6,320 nucleotides of DNA from Coprothermobacter sp. (GTDB lineage: Bacteria; Coprothermobacterota; Coprothermobacteria; Coprothermobacterales; Coprothermobacteraceae): assembly GCA_003476705.1 (NCBI GenBank), contig DMVM01000106.1:1-6320 (forward strand), in the 5' to 3' direction. This document shows, piece after piece, positions 6,281 through 6,320 of the stretch. The first letter of the stretch is position 1. Every line of letters begins with the position of its first letter. The notes below the pieces were generated by a model, which saw only the letters and a program-made list of their open reading frames with translations, had not been told where the DNA came from and did not search any database. The translations under genes and the position numbers were made by a program.

Positions 6281-6290
6281 GTGCATGCAC
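6281..6290. repeat. Perfect 10-base palindrome near the leader-repeat junction
   Basis: GTGCATGCAC is its own reverse complement and ends 7 bases before the first CRISPR repeat. Leader-end sequences at this distance often help Cas1-Cas2 choose the first repeat, so a role in spacer integration is plausible but unproven. Confidence 0.5.
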
Positions 6291-6297
6291 GGTGGCT

Positions 6298-6320
6298 GTT
6301 TCTAGCTTACCTACAAGGGA
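6298..6320 (+). CRISPR. First repeat of a CRISPR array, cut by the window edge
   Basis: The last 23 bases begin GTTTCTAGCTTACC and continue TACAAGGGA. This matches the common 30-base I-B repeat style, GTTT-x-TAGC-x-TACCTA-x-AAGG-x-ATTGAAAC, known from thermophilic Clostridia and relatives. Seven more bases, probably TTGAAAC, should follow outside the window. The position right after cas2 and a leader supports the call; only one incomplete copy is visible, so repetition itself cannot be shown. The orientation means the array is transcribed in the same direction as the cas genes, and the crRNA 5' handle would be ATTGAAAC-like. Confidence 0.78.

Larger units (their letters stand above)
6127..6297 (+). 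promoter_or_regulatory. CRISPR leader
   Basis: This non-coding stretch lies between the cas2 stop and the first repeat, on the side expected for the leader of an array transcribed in the same direction as the operon. It should contain the pre-crRNA promoter and the sequences that guide Cas4-Cas1-Cas2 to the first repeat. It has no long open frame and no T-run terminator. It contains five dyad-symmetric elements (6131-6172, 6172-6181, 6218-6231, 6238-6252, 6281-6290) and a 10-base direct repeat, described separately. Its length of 171 bases is ordinary for a leader. Confidence 0.82.

Noticed and set aside
1..6320. Loss of cas6, giving a system without crRNA processing
   Set aside because: cas6 normally precedes cas8b in I-B operons and would be left of base 1; its absence here is explained by the window limits.

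Overview
The window holds most of one CRISPR-Cas locus, and it reads as type I-B. Seven genes lie on the plus strand with almost no space between them: the 3' end of cas8b (running in from outside the window), cas7 (Csh2-like), cas5, cas3 (HD nuclease fused to helicase), cas4, cas1 and cas2. They are followed by a non-coding leader of about 170 bases and the first 23 bases of what is very probably the first CRISPR repeat, cut by the window's right edge. No convincing gene is present on the minus strand.

Layout. From 2 to 355 is the Cas8b C-terminus, which may also encode a separately translated small subunit (Cas11b). From 352 to 2000 are the crRNA-binding backbone proteins Cas7 and Cas5. From 1987 to 4368 is Cas3, which unwinds and degrades the target. 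From 4362 to 6126 is the spacer-acquisition set Cas4, Cas1 and Cas2. From 6127 to 6297 is the leader, and from 6298 the array begins. Adjacent genes overlap by 4 to 14 bases or are separated by 8 bases, so one polycistronic, translationally coupled mRNA is likely. cas6, which matures the crRNA, is not in the window; in the usual I-B order (cas6-cas8b-cas7-cas5-cas3-cas4-cas1-cas2) it would lie upstream of base 1.

How the genes work together. Cas8b (with Cas11b), Cas7, Cas5 and crRNA form the Cascade surveillance complex. Cascade recognises target DNA next to a PAM and recruits Cas3. Cas4-Cas1-Cas2 trim and integrate new spacers at the leader-repeat junction, which is at 6297/6298 here.

Organism. 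The sequence is moderately AT-rich, uses ATG, GTG and TTG starts, and has purine-rich Shine-Dalgarno sites. Together with the Thermotoga/Clostridia-like Cas proteins and the repeat style, this suggests an anaerobic, probably thermophilic bacterium (Clostridia, Coprothermobacter or Thermotogae grade). I cannot name the species.

The system is a recognisable, ordinary subtype. The points that deserve a second look are the leader, which is unusually dense in perfect inverted repeats; the Cas4 protein, which seems to lack the usual nuclease-domain histidine; and the possible internal start for Cas11b.
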